A program made the position numbers and the translations under genes. Of a DNA stretch of 64,000 nucleotides, positions 34,737 to 44,234 are shown piece after piece. Origin of the DNA: Calothrix sp. NIES-4105 (GTDB taxonomy: Bacteria > Cyanobacteriota > Cyanobacteriia > Cyanobacteriales > Nostocaceae); the NCBI RefSeq assembly GCF_002368415.1, contig NZ_AP018290.1, positions 5,407,614 through 5,471,613 on the forward strand, read 5' to 3'. The notes beneath the pieces were generated by a model. It was not told the origin of the DNA. It ran no database searches and was given only the letters and a program-made list of their open reading frames with translations. Numbering within the stretch: the first letter of the stretch is position 1; the number at the start of each line of letters is the position of its first letter.

Positions 34737-34959
34737 TCCTGAATTCTAGCTTTTTAGGGTTACTACAATATATAGAGATATATTTATAGTTCCCTGCTAG
34801 CTAGGACTAATAACACAAGTCAACTATTTTTTATTAATAATTCTTCCTTTGTGTCCTTTGTGCCTTTGTGGTTTTTTCCTCTTCCGTCTGTGTCTCTGTA
34901 TCTCTGTGGTAAAAATTATTATATGTACTGCACAGGCGGGGACGCCTATGCTACAAGAG
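34737..34959. repeat. Spacer filled by CACAAAGG / CACAGAGAC repeat
   Basis: Bases 34850-34915 hold CTTTGTGTCCTTTGTGCCTT and TCTGTGTCTCTGTATCTCTG, the inverted form of the repeat at 10160, followed by GGCGGGGACGCCTATGC (34935-34951). It separates mysC from the sensor kinase operon and may end mys transcription. Confidence 0.55.
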
Positions 34960-36351
34960 CTAATCTCCACCGAGTTCTACTAGCTTACCGATATTGAAAT
35001 CAATTCTTATCCAACCTCGGTTTTTCTGCAAATTTTGAATTAATAGCAAGAAAATTTGCCAGTGAGGATTCATTAAAAATGGTAATGGGTCTTGCCAAGA
35101 AAAAATTGCATCGGTTCCGCGCGTTATAATTTGCAGTCTCTCAACAAATTTTGACCATGAACCAGCATTAATTAGGCGCCACATTTCATGATATATCCAG
35201 TAAGTTGGTTTACTGGTAGGTAAGGGTTGAATAGGTTCCTCCAGGTTATTTAGTGTACCTAGATATGCGTCTGCTACACCTGGGTGGTTGTAAAACATGG
35301 TGATAGCGCTATGAGTGCGAGGGTTACATTCGATAGCATATACAGTACCGTCTTCTGCTTCAATAAAGTCAAAAGAAACTTGTCCGGTAATACCTAATTG
35401 TTTAAGAAAGTGACGTACCCATTCAAAAATCTGCGGGTTATCTACCTGAGCGTAGTTGACTTGAAATGCTGAAGACTCGCAGCAGCAGTGCAATGTAATT
35501 TCTCCGTTACGAACGGTGCTGTGGGTACAATATTCTTTACCTGGAATAAATTCTTGCATTATCCAAGGTTTTTCTGGACTAATGGGTAAACTTCTCACGA
35601 ATGCTGCGGTTGCTTCAGGAGTGTCGCAGGGAAGTTTAGTTAAATCTAATCGTCGTACTGAGTCGTAGGGAATACTTTTAAGAATGTATTTTCTCTTTTC
35701 TTGGGAAAAGTCGAAATTTATGACTTGTTCGGGGTCAGTAATTTTGAAGGACTTAGGAACCGATAACCCAAAACCGCGCGCAGTTTCTGTAAATGCGTAT
35801 TTATCATCGAGCATTTGGGTTGTTAGAGCATCGCAATGTATTACTTCACATTGTGATGATAAAGCTTTTTTAGCTAAAGAATCATAGTAGCTGGCAACTG
35901 GACTACATACAGGTACATAAACATCGATGTTTTCTTTATTTACGATGTCTACTAGTGACTGTACATAACCTTCTGGGTCTTTTTCTGGCGCCTCTACTGT
36001 GTAAAATTTATTTACGGCAAATGAAAAGCGGTGTCCTGTTAACCAATATTTGTGCGCTTCTAATAATACGACTCGATGTCCAGCATTGTGGAATGAACGT
36101 GCGAGTTGTAGCGCTTTGGTCATTTTACCACCACTAATCAATATATTTTTCGGATTTGCTGCGGTGGTAATATTTCTAGGACGTAAGCTATTTAAAAGCA
36201 GCGCTACCAAAACAAGCGTTGCATTGACTGGTAAAGCAAGTAACAAAAGCGTCAAAGTGCCTAAAGTTTTTAATGATGAGGAAATGTCAACACTTTTATT
36301 GTTTACTTGATTTATTGTCGGTGAGGAAGTAAGCGAAATTGATTGTGGCAT
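34960..36351 (-). CDS. mysC: MysC, ATP-grasp ligase of mycosporine synthesis
   Basis: The 463-residue protein matches the Anabaena MysC that I remember: N terminus MPQSISLTSS, a hydrophobic segment near 30-55 (TLTLLLLALPVNATLVLVAL), ILISGGKMTKALQLARSFH, the ATP-grasp parts YILKSIPYDSVRRLDLTKLP, EKPWIMQEFIPGKEYCTHST and AIECNPRTHSAITMFYN, and the end IRIDFNIGKLVELGGD. It attaches glycine to 4-deoxygadusol to give mycosporine-glycine. I use ATG 36351, equivalent to the known start; a TTG at 36369 would overlap mysB. Third gene of the mysABC operon. Confidence 0.96.
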   Translation of the reverse strand: MPQSISLTSSPTINQVNNKSVDISSSLKTLGTLTLLLLALPVNATLVLVALLLNSLRPRNITTAANPKNILISGGKMTKALQLARSFHNAGHRVVLLEAHKYWLTGHRFSFAVNKFYTVEAPEKDPEGYVQSLVDIVNKENIDVYVPVCSPVASYYDSLAKKALSSQCEVIHCDALTTQMLDDKYAFTETARGFGLSVPKSFKITDPEQVINFDFSQEKRKYILKSIPYDSVRRLDLTKLPCDTPEATAAFVRSLPISPEKPWIMQEFIPGKEYCTHSTVRNGEITLHCCCESSAFQVNYAQVDNPQIFEWVRHFLKQLGITGQVSFDFIEAEDGTVYAIECNPRTHSAITMFYNHPGVADAYLGTLNNLEEPIQPLPTSKPTYWIYHEMWRLINAGSWSKFVERLQIITRGTDAIFSWQDPLPFLMNPHWQIFLLLIQNLQKNRGWIRIDFNIGKLVELGGD

Positions 36352-36365
36352 GTGTGTGTTATGAA

Positions 36366-37193
36366 TCAAATTCTTCTTATCAAAGTAACACCATCACGCA
36401 AAGGTAGTATTACTTGTTCGACACGGGAATCATTTGCCACAACTTGATTAAATTCAGCAATTGCTTTACCATTCACACTACGCTGTTCAGTAGGTAAATA
36501 TACTTGTCCTTGCATTAATGTGTTATCAACACAAATTAAACCACCAGGCGCCAGTAAGCTGCTGTCTAATATAGTATGGAAGTATTCGATATACCCACCC
36601 TTATCAGCGTCGATAAAGATTAAGTCAAATGATTCACCATCTTGAGCTAGTTTTTGCAAAGTTTCTTTTGCAGGCGCCACTTCAACTCTAATTTTATCGC
36701 CATGAGGTGAATTTTCAAAGCAAGCCTGAGCAAAGCTAGCTACATAAGAATCAACTTCACACGCTACAAGTTTACCATCATCAGGTAATGCTTCCGCCAT
36801 TGCCAATGCAGAATACCCGGTAAACATCCCCACTTCAAGAACACGTTTGGCTTTAGTCAAATAAACAAACATCTTGAGTGTTTGTCCTTCAATATGTCCC
36901 GATAGCATCTCTTGTTCGAGTTGACGAACTGTTTCACCATCAGAAAAGCGTTTTGACCAGTCTTCAGTACTTGTTTTTTGTGCGAGTGCTGTTAATGCTT
37001 CTGACTCGTTTGTTGTATGTTCTCCGATATAAGGTTCCAGACCTGCGGCTAACTTATATATATGTTGTAGTGAAGTCAATACCTCTTCAGAAGTATTTGA
37101 TGTTTGGGCAAGTTGTAATGTACTTTGTAGTAGCTCAACTATAATACCGTGAGGTGTTACGGCTCTAGGTTTGTTTGGGATAGTGGTAGTCAT
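36366..37193 (-). CDS. mysB: MysB, O-methyltransferase of mycosporine synthesis
   Basis: The 275-residue class I methyltransferase has the family core LEVGMFTGYSALAMAEALPD (SAM-binding, near 117-136), LVACEVDSYVASFAQ, FDLIFIDADKGGYIEYFHTI and GLICVDNTLMQGQVYLP, like MysB of Anabaena (SKRFSDGETVRQLEQEMLSG is highly conserved). It methylates desmethyl-4-deoxygadusol to 4-deoxygadusol. It sits between mysA (100 bases upstream) and mysC (14 bases downstream to the chosen ATG), consistent with an operon. Confidence 0.96.
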   Translation of the reverse strand: MTTTIPNKPRAVTPHGIIVELLQSTLQLAQTSNTSEEVLTSLQHIYKLAAGLEPYIGEHTTNESEALTALAQKTSTEDWSKRFSDGETVRQLEQEMLSGHIEGQTLKMFVYLTKAKRVLEVGMFTGYSALAMAEALPDDGKLVACEVDSYVASFAQACFENSPHGDKIRVEVAPAKETLQKLAQDGESFDLIFIDADKGGYIEYFHTILDSSLLAPGGLICVDNTLMQGQVYLPTEQRSVNGKAIAEFNQVVANDSRVEQVILPLRDGVTLIRRI

Positions 37194-37293
37194 TTGATTG
37201 CGCGATTTTGGATTTTTTGGGGCGGGCTTACTAGATATTAAACAATGTTTTATGATGTCTGTTGACCCGCCCTTATGTTTACTACACCTATTT

Positions 37294-38523
37294 TTACACT
37301 GGTGCCATTTCTACTTCTTCTGTGCCAATGTATGCATCAATTCCTGCACCAGAGCGCGGCAGGTTTGCACAGATTTGTTTATGTGCGGCAACTGCTTCAT
37401 CAAGTTCAGAGCGAGTTAAATCATTGACAAAGAAACAAGTACCGATTGGTTTTGGCATTGCTGCACGTAGTTTACCATCACGAGTTTGAGTTATTGACCC
37501 AGTAGCGTGCCAAAGTAAATCACCTTCTAATAGCGGATGGTCGAGTGCTAAACCGATACGAGACATGAGATTAAGTATACGGTCACGGTCAGAAACTGAA
37601 ATATATCCACGTCTTTCAGCTATTGTTGCTGATAATGCCATGTCAATATTGACTGCATGACCATGATATAAAGGAACGCGCGGTGCCAGTTCAAGTGTGG
37701 GACTCCATGTATGACCGTAAGCGATTACTCGGTCAAGGTCAATTTCATGCAAGTTAGGTGTTTCTAACTCTAGCATTGTTTTAATTGCTTCGTAATTCAC
37801 CTTATGGGCGATTTCTTGCAAATGTTCGGAACCGTTTACATAGCCAAAGTGAGTCTCTAGCAATTCATGACCATACTCGTACAGCAGTTCAAATACTTCT
37901 AAATTTGATACAACAGCAATCTTAACTAGTTCTGCCATTCCATTACGAACTTGGGCTTGAGGCAGAGTTTTTAAGAACGAGAAGTCAAGAATTACCTTCT
38001 GCGGTGCATGATAGGCGCCTAAACGGTTCTTCAATTTCTTGTGATTTACCGCTACTTTGATTGCTACACCCGCATCAATTAAACCAATTAACGTTGTCGG
38101 AATACGGATATAGTTAGTTTTACGACGATATGCAGAACAAGCAAACCCAACTACATCAGTAACTAATCCACCACCCACAACTAAAACTGGCTCTTTACGA
38201 ATCAAACCAAAATCAGCAAACGCATCTACGATTTCTTCAAACGTCGCGAGTGTCTTTGCTGGTTCAGTAATAGTGACAGCATGTACAGTCAAGTCAATGT
38301 CATAATAACGGAAGTACGTGCGAATTTGCTCACCATATAAACGGTTGACATTCGCATCAACTACTGCTAAACAGCGTCCAAATGCTTGGTAACTATCTGC
38401 AATTTCAGTATTTTTGATATCAAATACACCGTTGACATACTCCAGACTAAAATCTATTCTTTCGTACCCCGTAACATGAAACGCCTTTTCAGTCGCTGTA
38501 AAAGATGCTGATGGTATGCTCAT
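37294..38523 (-). CDS. mysA: MysA, desmethyl-4-deoxygadusol synthase (sugar phosphate cyclase)
   Basis: The 409-residue protein belongs to the dehydroquinate-synthase-like sugar phosphate cyclases: [20 protein letters not shown] (NAD-binding, near 113-132), [20 protein letters not shown] (140-159), [14 protein letters not shown] and [20 protein letters not shown] (metal ligands in the His-rich segment). HTWSPTLE and the Arg-rich IR region separate it from true AroB and match MysA of Anabaena. It cyclises sedoheptulose 7-phosphate to desmethyl-4-deoxygadusol. ATG 38523 (MSIPSAS) has AAGGACGAG upstream; the 15 extra codons to 38568 are not conserved. Confidence 0.96.
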   Translation of the reverse strand: MSIPSASFTATEKAFHVTGYERIDFSLEYVNGVFDIKNTEIADSYQAFGRCLAVVDANVNRLYGEQIRTYFRYYDIDLTVHAVTITEPAKTLATFEEIVDAFADFGLIRKEPVLVVGGGLVTDVVGFACSAYRRKTNYIRIPTTLIGLIDAGVAIKVAVNHKKLKNRLGAYHAPQKVILDFSFLKTLPQAQVRNGMAELVKIAVVSNLEVFELLYEYGHELLETHFGYVNGSEHLQEIAHKVNYEAIKTMLELETPNLHEIDLDRVIAYGHTWSPTLELAPRVPLYHGHAVNIDMALSATIAERRGYISVSDRDRILNLMSRIGLALDHPLLEGDLLWHATGSITQTRDGKLRAAMPKPIGTCFFVNDLTRSELDEAVAAHKQICANLPRSGAGIDAYIGTEEVEMAPV

Positions 38524-39016
38524 ATTTCTCGTCCTTGATTTAATAATTAACAACTGACGTGCGTTCAAAATACTATGCTTTAACTGACGAATAAACGGTT
38601 ACATACAACGAACGTTTATTCATCACAAAGCAACCGTGCAAATGTGCAACATATAGAATAAAAACTTTATTAATACATATGTACTTTCCTAGATAAAACT
38701 AAGTATAGTCCCTATGGATTAATAGGAGAAAATTTGCAGCGTTTTATAGCCGTCTTGACGTATACAAACGAACAAGCAGCACTCAGTTGTAATCAATAAC
38801 GATTACACACGTGATACAAAGCAAATGTAATTTGAAGTTATTTTGTCGCTACTAACCACAAAATTTAGATTAACTCTATTAGGTAACTTATTTACCAATC
38901 TAAACATTAATATTAATTATCAATGAAAAATATTAAATAAATATAAAATATATAGTGTTGAGATGTAAAATGTGGTATGGGGCGAAAAGTATGGTGGGCC
39001 GAAGCCCACCCTACAT
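38524..39016 (-). promoter_or_regulatory. Upstream region of the mysABC operon
   Basis: About 490 AT-rich bases without a gene separate mysA from the pentapeptide gene on the same strand; this should contain the mys promoter, which is usually UV and salt responsive. No operator was recognised. A GGTGGGCCGAAGCCCACC hairpin at 38992-39009 lies just after the pentapeptide gene and may be its terminator. Confidence 0.45.
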
Positions 39017-39625
39017 TTATTCGCGTCTAGTAGGAGTTTCCTCGGTTACTTGCTCGGTAGAACAGACGCTACCGCGCGCTCTATCTTCAATCTTGAATTT
39101 TTCGCAATCTCGTTTTTGAGCGCGTTGTAATGACCAGCCGTAAGGCTTATCACCGGTGACATTACCATTAGACATCGTTGTTAAACGGAAGTAGGCGCCT
39201 CGGAAATTGGTATAACCAAGCCTTGCTCCTCTAAGGTTTGCTCCTTCCAAGTTAGCACTCATCATGCTGGTAAAGCTCATATTGGCGTTTTCCAACGATG
39301 CTGATTTTAATAAAGCGCCTGTGAAAGAAGCAGCAGTAAGGTTAGTATTGCTTAATACAGCAGCTTCTAGGTTTGCACCAGTTAGATCGGCGCCAGTTAA
39401 GTTAGTGCCGTTAAAGTTGGCGCCTTTGAGGTTGGCATCACGTAGAATAACTCTAGTTAGATTTGCACCGCTTAAGTCGGCGCCGCTTAGATCACAACGA
39501 GAACATGAACCAGTAGCCTTGAACTGCTCTAAATCTTGTTGATTGACCGCTCTTGCTTGTTGGGTTAATCCTAAACAAGCTAGTACTGTTAAAGTCGCAA
39601 GAATTTTTTGTCTTTTATTTTGCAT
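39017..39625 (-). CDS. Secreted pentapeptide-repeat protein
   Basis: The 202-residue protein has a signal peptide (KRQKILATLTVLACLGLTQQ, cleavage after ARA) and a run of A(D/N)LXX pentapeptides from about 44 to 145 (for example LSGADLSGANLTRVILRDAN). Two cysteines (CSRCDLSG) precede the repeats and KRDCEKF, VCSTE follow. These right-handed beta-helix proteins are abundant in cyanobacteria; the substrate or partner is unknown. Export to the periplasm or lumen is inferred from the signal. Confidence 0.9.
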   Translation of the reverse strand: MQNKRQKILATLTVLACLGLTQQARAVNQQDLEQFKATGSCSRCDLSGADLSGANLTRVILRDANLKGANFNGTNLTGADLTGANLEAAVLSNTNLTAASFTGALLKSASLENANMSFTSMMSANLEGANLRGARLGYTNFRGAYFRLTTMSNGNVTGDKPYGWSLQRAQKRDCEKFKIEDRARGSVCSTEQVTEETPTRRE

Positions 39626-40098
39626 ATTTCAGATTTTACCAACCGTGCGTATAGCCATACTGACACATACAACTTTTTTCGCAAACAATAGGGATAAAGT
39701 CAATATGAAGAAATAATAAAAAATCTATAAAATATATACTTACATCGTTTGTATTGGTACCATAAGTGTAATCTAGTAAACAAAGTCTCAGTAATCGTTA
39801 TAAATACCAACGATTACGTGAGTAAAAGTATGAAGAGCTTGTTAAAAAACTGTAAAAATACGATAAATTCATGTGTCTGAACCACTGAAACTAACACATA
39901 GCGATTAGAATGGAAATAACTCCGAATTATACAGAAACTCTATAGTCTAAGCCTTATGTAATCCCCCGGTCAGGTATGACTGGGGGATAAACATTTTTAG
40001 TTATAAGTGCGCTCGTTGAAAGTGCGCTCGTGCTGAGTATTAGATTTATAACTCCTAACTTTTAACTCAGCACGAGCGCACGAGCGCACTCATAACTT
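39626..40098. repeat. Spacer with two inverted repeats
   Basis: There is no gene in these 473 bases. A stem ATCCCCCGGTCA/TGACTGGGGGAT lies at 39961-39987. A larger inverted repeat with arms AGTGCGCTCGTGCTGAGT (40021-40038) and ACTCAGCACGAGCGCAC (from 40065) encloses about 26 bases; extra GTGCGCTCG and GAGCGCAC units flank it. It lies after the kinase gene ending at 40099. Confidence 0.65.
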
Positions 40099-41904
40099 TT
40101 ACTTCCACCCTAAAAACTTTAACCAAGGAACTACCAAGTAATGACTTATGGCTAGGTAAAAGCTGTTGAAAATACCTAAAAAACTAAAAAAGATAACAGA
40201 AGGCGCCAGGGAAAGTGTTTCCTTCGAGAGTAGAAAGTCGAATAAGCTAGGTGACAAAATACCGAGGTTAATAAGCAAAGCAAAGGTTAAGGCTGTACCA
40301 AAAGCGCTGATTATTGCATGAACTATGTGATGACTACGTAGTCCTAAACCTAACGTTAGAAAAGAAACAGCTGTTAATATCAGTCCGGTTAATCCGGATG
40401 CTGTCACTTTTGGAATGATATTGCCAGCAGGTGAAGTCATTGCAGCTAATACTACCCATCCTAGACCGTAGCCAATCATACTCATTATTGAGGCGACAAA
40501 ATAACGCCGCTTTTGTCCAAATGCTCCGCTAATTGTTAGCGACCAAGCAATTCCTAAACCAGCAGTTGCGAATAATATAATTTCTGATCCTGAAACATTA
40601 TTCGTATTATTCAAAACTCCTGGTAGCTGATTGGCGATATATGCTGAAAGTTGTTTTCCCCAAATGGTATTATTAGCAAGTAATAAACCAAGAATGGTGC
40701 CAAAAAGAGCGCCAATACTAGCCAGAAGCATTGCCCAAATTGTACTGAGGCAAGCGAGGATAGTAGTGATAAATGTCTTAACTGTAAAAAGTACTGTTTG
40801 GGAAGTAGCTTGTGCAAAAGCAGTAGTAACTTGTGTACCTACACCTTTGAATTTTTGCCAGAAGTTAGATAACGGAGATGTTGTGTTATTAACTTGATGC
40901 GTAATTTTACTAAATGTTTTTTGAACGTTTTGCCCAACCTGCGAAAATACAGATACAGCAGGCGCCTGGGAAATATTAGCTAGTCTTTTCCCAATAGCGG
41001 TAGCAGATACAGGACGAGAACGCACGTCAGTTTTTACCATTTCTTCGAGTAAATCGCCCAATTTGGGTTTAACATCGACTAAATGGCGCCAGTGTAATTC
41101 TCCAGTCGCAGGGTCTTCCAAATCTGCTGGGTTTTTAGCAGTTAGTAATTCTATCATCGTTCGACCCAGCGCATAAAAATCAGCTTGCGGTCCAACCGAC
41201 ATACCTGTTAGCTGTTCGGGAGGACTATAACCTGACGAAAATAATCGTGTTGACCGACTTGGAAACCGTAGCATTGACGAACTAACTTGCTTAACTCCAC
41301 CAAAGTCTATTAATACTAGCTGGTCCCCACGTACTGCCCCACGAGAAAAGGTGCTTTTTGTTCGCAGCATGATATTGCTCGGTTTAATATCACGATGGAT
41401 AATTTTACGGGAGTGCAAGTGATTTAAAATATCAATAGCTTGCAGCAGCCAATTGAGTATTAATGCTTGCGGACAACCTTGTGGGTAGAGCTTTTGAATT
41501 TCCTCCAGTGTCAAACCATCGATTTTTTCCATAACCAAGCACGACAGTTTGCGAGGTTTAGGGTGTGACAACTCAACCTGGAAATGCCCACAAATATCAA
41601 CCTGCGGAACACCAGGGTGTTGAAGATGACACAATATTTCTGCTTCTTGCACAAACAGTTCGAGTGCTTTGGGTGAGCTTTCGATTAAGACTTTTAGCAC
41701 TTTTTCCGTTTGTGCGATTGTGTCCCAAACCGTGTAAATTTGGGCAAAACCGCCAGAACCTAGAGGTTGTAATGGCACATAACGGTCGAGTAGCTGTAGA
41801 TTGGCGCCGCAGCTATTGCAAAACTTATTACCCCAAGGTTGCGGATAGGGACGCGCACAGTCAGGGTTTATACAATGAATCGCACTATTATTTACCTGGG
41901 ACAC
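40099..41904 (-). CDS. Ser/Thr protein kinase with zinc ribbon and membrane C terminus
   Basis: The 601-residue protein begins with a four-Cys ribbon (CINPDCARPYPQPWGNKFCN, then SCG, residues 11-32), followed by a Hanks-type kinase: LGSGGFAQIYTVWD (glycine loop, 48-61), KVLKVL (Lys), IIHRDIKPSNIML (catalytic loop, 168-180), LIDFGGVKQ (DFG, 200-202) and GYSPPEQLTG. The C-terminal 230 residues hold about six membrane helices and no extracellular sensor. The SpkB-like architecture is typical of cyanobacteria. Target unknown. It stands alone. Confidence 0.93.
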   Translation of the reverse strand: MSQVNNSAIHCINPDCARPYPQPWGNKFCNSCGANLQLLDRYVPLQPLGSGGFAQIYTVWDTIAQTEKVLKVLIESSPKALELFVQEAEILCHLQHPGVPQVDICGHFQVELSHPKPRKLSCLVMEKIDGLTLEEIQKLYPQGCPQALILNWLLQAIDILNHLHSRKIIHRDIKPSNIMLRTKSTFSRGAVRGDQLVLIDFGGVKQVSSSMLRFPSRSTRLFSSGYSPPEQLTGMSVGPQADFYALGRTMIELLTAKNPADLEDPATGELHWRHLVDVKPKLGDLLEEMVKTDVRSRPVSATAIGKRLANISQAPAVSVFSQVGQNVQKTFSKITHQVNNTTSPLSNFWQKFKGVGTQVTTAFAQATSQTVLFTVKTFITTILACLSTIWAMLLASIGALFGTILGLLLANNTIWGKQLSAYIANQLPGVLNNTNNVSGSEIILFATAGLGIAWSLTISGAFGQKRRYFVASIMSMIGYGLGWVVLAAMTSPAGNIIPKVTASGLTGLILTAVSFLTLGLGLRSHHIVHAIISAFGTALTFALLINLGILSPSLFDFLLSKETLSLAPSVIFFSFLGIFNSFYLAISHYLVVPWLKFLGWK

Positions 41905-42035
41905 AACCGTTCTCAGACACTGGTTTAGTTGATTGTACTAAACACAGGGTAACGTAAACTGTGATTCATTAACTATTGTTAAGCAAGTACAGCCATAATT
42001 GTTACAAAATTTTAAATTTTCAAATCCCGGTTTCA

Positions 42036-42097
42036 GTAGAGACGCGATTTAATCGCGTCTATACAATAATCGCGTCTATACAATAATCGCGTCTCTT
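42036..42097. repeat. TAGAGAC-family palindrome with iterated right arm
   Basis: GTAGAGACGCGATTTAATCG followed by CGTCTATACAATA and then two more AATCGCGTCTATACAAT or AATCGCGTCTCTTGA units. The right arm is repeated in tandem, unlike other copies. It lies between two minus-strand genes. Confidence 0.75.
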
Positions 42098-42103
42098 GAA
42101 TAA

Positions 42104-43705
42104 TTAACCTTCTTCCCAAGAAATTGGCAAAGTATATTCTGAAATGGTAGAAAAGTCGCGATTTTTATTGCTAGTTTCTGCATCTAAAACTTTAATGACT
42201 TTGTTATAAATATCTTGAGCTTCTTGCAGGGAGTCACCAATACTTGTTAACCCCAGTTTTCCAAACTGTGACAAACAGCCCATTAAATGGAATACCGTTC
42301 CTGTCTCAGTACCAGAGTCAAAGTGCAAGCGGTGATGGGCAATAATATCCATCAAGTCATTGGGTAATAGTCCTTTATAGCGGTCTTTTTGCAGGTTGTC
42401 GGTGGCAATATAGTATTTCGGGCGCCCTTGTTGGCTGTAAAATAATCCAGTTGAAGCATTATAACGACCGTTCGTTAGTAGTTTTAAGGTCATGAATGGG
42501 TGGGTTGTACCACCTTTTCGCAGGTTAATTTCAATTGCCTCAATATCCCACTCGCCGTTTTCTTTTTGGACAGTAATAAAGTCAACACCAAAACGTTCTA
42601 AAGCGCCTTTTTCTGCTAAATTTTTACCAACTTTTAAACCATACTGCTGTAAGCGTAACCTATATGCCTCATCAGCTGGAAATTCACAACCTAAGTATAT
42701 TTGCCCGTCGGGGCCACCTAGTATTTGATCGTGAGTAGACAGAATTTCTACTTCCCCTGTAGGAGTAATGCGTCCTTGAACACTCGGAGAACGTTTGATT
42801 TCTCCTTCTACAAATGCTTCAACGATGGCGCCTAGTTCTTCAATACGGACAGAAAAATTATCCCAGCTTTCTTGACTTGCTTGGAAGCGTAGTAGTGGAA
42901 AATTCTCTTTAATTACTGCAACACGCTCTGAATGTGTACCACTAGGTGGTGCCATATGCGATATTGGTCGTAAGTCTAATAGCGCATTACCTTCGCCAGA
43001 AATACCTTCATTCAGTTTAACAACCATACGTTTTAATGTTGGTTGACGCTCCCACAACTGAGCGGCAACTTCCGCTAATTCCGAAGCGGTTTTAACTAAA
43101 GCGCTTCCCTTGGGATGGGGAACATTTGATTCAGCGAAGATTTGCCTACTGCCACTTTTCGTTCCCCAAATTTGTAGGTCAGGAGCAGCAGCATATAAAG
43201 GTACACCTAACTTTACTGATAATTCAGCCTCATAATCGCTGGAATTATAGCACGTCATAAATGACTTGTTTAACCGCAAAGCTTGACGAATCCGCTCAAG
43301 CAAGCGGGGACGCTCTAAAATTTTCTGACTCAGGGGCTTTTGCGATGAGTCGTATGTAGATAGTAGTAATAGACGGTTACGCGCGTGAGAAAACGGAATT
43401 CCAGGTAATAACTGCAAATAATAATCGATAACGCTCGGATGCAGTGGCATTGAAGTTACATAAACTAACCGCGTCCGAGGATTTCGCAACCGAATTAACG
43501 AGAATAATAATCGTTCTTCATAATGTTCACAACCTTCAATTTTCATGAGTTCGCGTTGGTCGATACTCAGCGAGGGGATGACAAGAATATCAGCATCGCT
43601 GTTGTCGAATAACTCGATGGTTTTCCAACGGTCGCGTAAAGTTGTTTGCAAGTCCCGGAATGTATCAACCTCGATCACATGCGAACTACTATCAAAGGTC
43701 TGCAT
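42104..43705 (-). CDS. PGM1-like ATP-grasp peptide ligase
   Basis: The 533-residue protein has an N-terminal pre-ATP-grasp domain (about 1-150, with ILVIPSLSIDQRELMKIEGC and TRLVYVTSMPLHPSVIDYYL), an ATP-grasp domain (LKRMVVKLNEGISGEGNALL; AIVEAFVEGEIKRSPSVQGR; AIEINLRKGGTTHPFMTLKL, with the metal-binding E-x-N) and a C-terminal domain of about 100 residues. This matches the PGM1-related family, whose founder couples a peptide to an amino acid in pheganomycin. The substrate here is unknown. It is near but not adjacent to mysABC, on the same strand. Confidence 0.85.
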   Translation of the reverse strand: MQTFDSSSHVIEVDTFRDLQTTLRDRWKTIELFDNSDADILVIPSLSIDQRELMKIEGCEHYEERLLFSLIRLRNPRTRLVYVTSMPLHPSVIDYYLQLLPGIPFSHARNRLLLLSTYDSSQKPLSQKILERPRLLERIRQALRLNKSFMTCYNSSDYEAELSVKLGVPLYAAAPDLQIWGTKSGSRQIFAESNVPHPKGSALVKTASELAEVAAQLWERQPTLKRMVVKLNEGISGEGNALLDLRPISHMAPPSGTHSERVAVIKENFPLLRFQASQESWDNFSVRIEELGAIVEAFVEGEIKRSPSVQGRITPTGEVEILSTHDQILGGPDGQIYLGCEFPADEAYRLRLQQYGLKVGKNLAEKGALERFGVDFITVQKENGEWDIEAIEINLRKGGTTHPFMTLKLLTNGRYNASTGLFYSQQGRPKYYIATDNLQKDRYKGLLPNDLMDIIAHHRLHFDSGTETGTVFHLMGCLSQFGKLGLTSIGDSLQEAQDIYNKVIKVLDAETSNKNRDFSTISEYTLPISWEEG

Positions 43706-44234
43706 AGTACTTGTGCCTCATTTACTCCCAAATTTCGCATTAGAGCGATTGTCGTGTTTAAGTTAGATTACTTAAATCTCGAACAAAAATCTGACGTTGG
43801 CAATTAATCTAAAGAAGCACTTTTTAGATTGCCGATTCAAAGAAATCGGTAATCTAGACTAGTAATCTGTACCTCTACTTCTTTGATTATGTCTCAAGGT
43901 TGATATATTTGAAGTTATTTTTGATTTGTTTATATCAAAAGAACGATTAATTTATGTAAAAAAAAACTTAAATTGTAAATATCTGTTTACAAATAAATCC
44001 TTGATGACGATGGGTTTATTGCGTAAATGACCGTTGTCGATTATGAAGGTATAGTTATTGGTGTGAGCGAATAAAAGGTTTCTTTACATTGATTTGGCAG
44101 TGTCAGTAATAACTAGCAATGTCCAATGGGAACACACACTTATTTTGCCTTGGTGAGAGAAATCAATCCAAGGTTTAGTTTTAGATTCCGGAAGATAGAT
44201 ATTAGTCGATACTATTAAAGCATCATTTTTTGTT
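43706..44234. promoter_or_regulatory. Divergent intergenic region
   Basis: The 529 bases separate the ATP-grasp gene (minus) and the dehydrogenase gene (plus). No gene was found. A hairpin TAGATTGCCGATT/AATCGGTAATCTA (43825-43856) is the only clear structure. No Shine-Dalgarno is evident before ATG 44235. Confidence 0.4.

Noticed and set aside
42104-43705. ATP-grasp gene considered as mysD
   Set aside because: It has a large pre-ATP-grasp domain and 533 residues, matches PGM1-like ligases, and is not in the mys operon; MysD is a D-Ala-D-Ala ligase-like protein.
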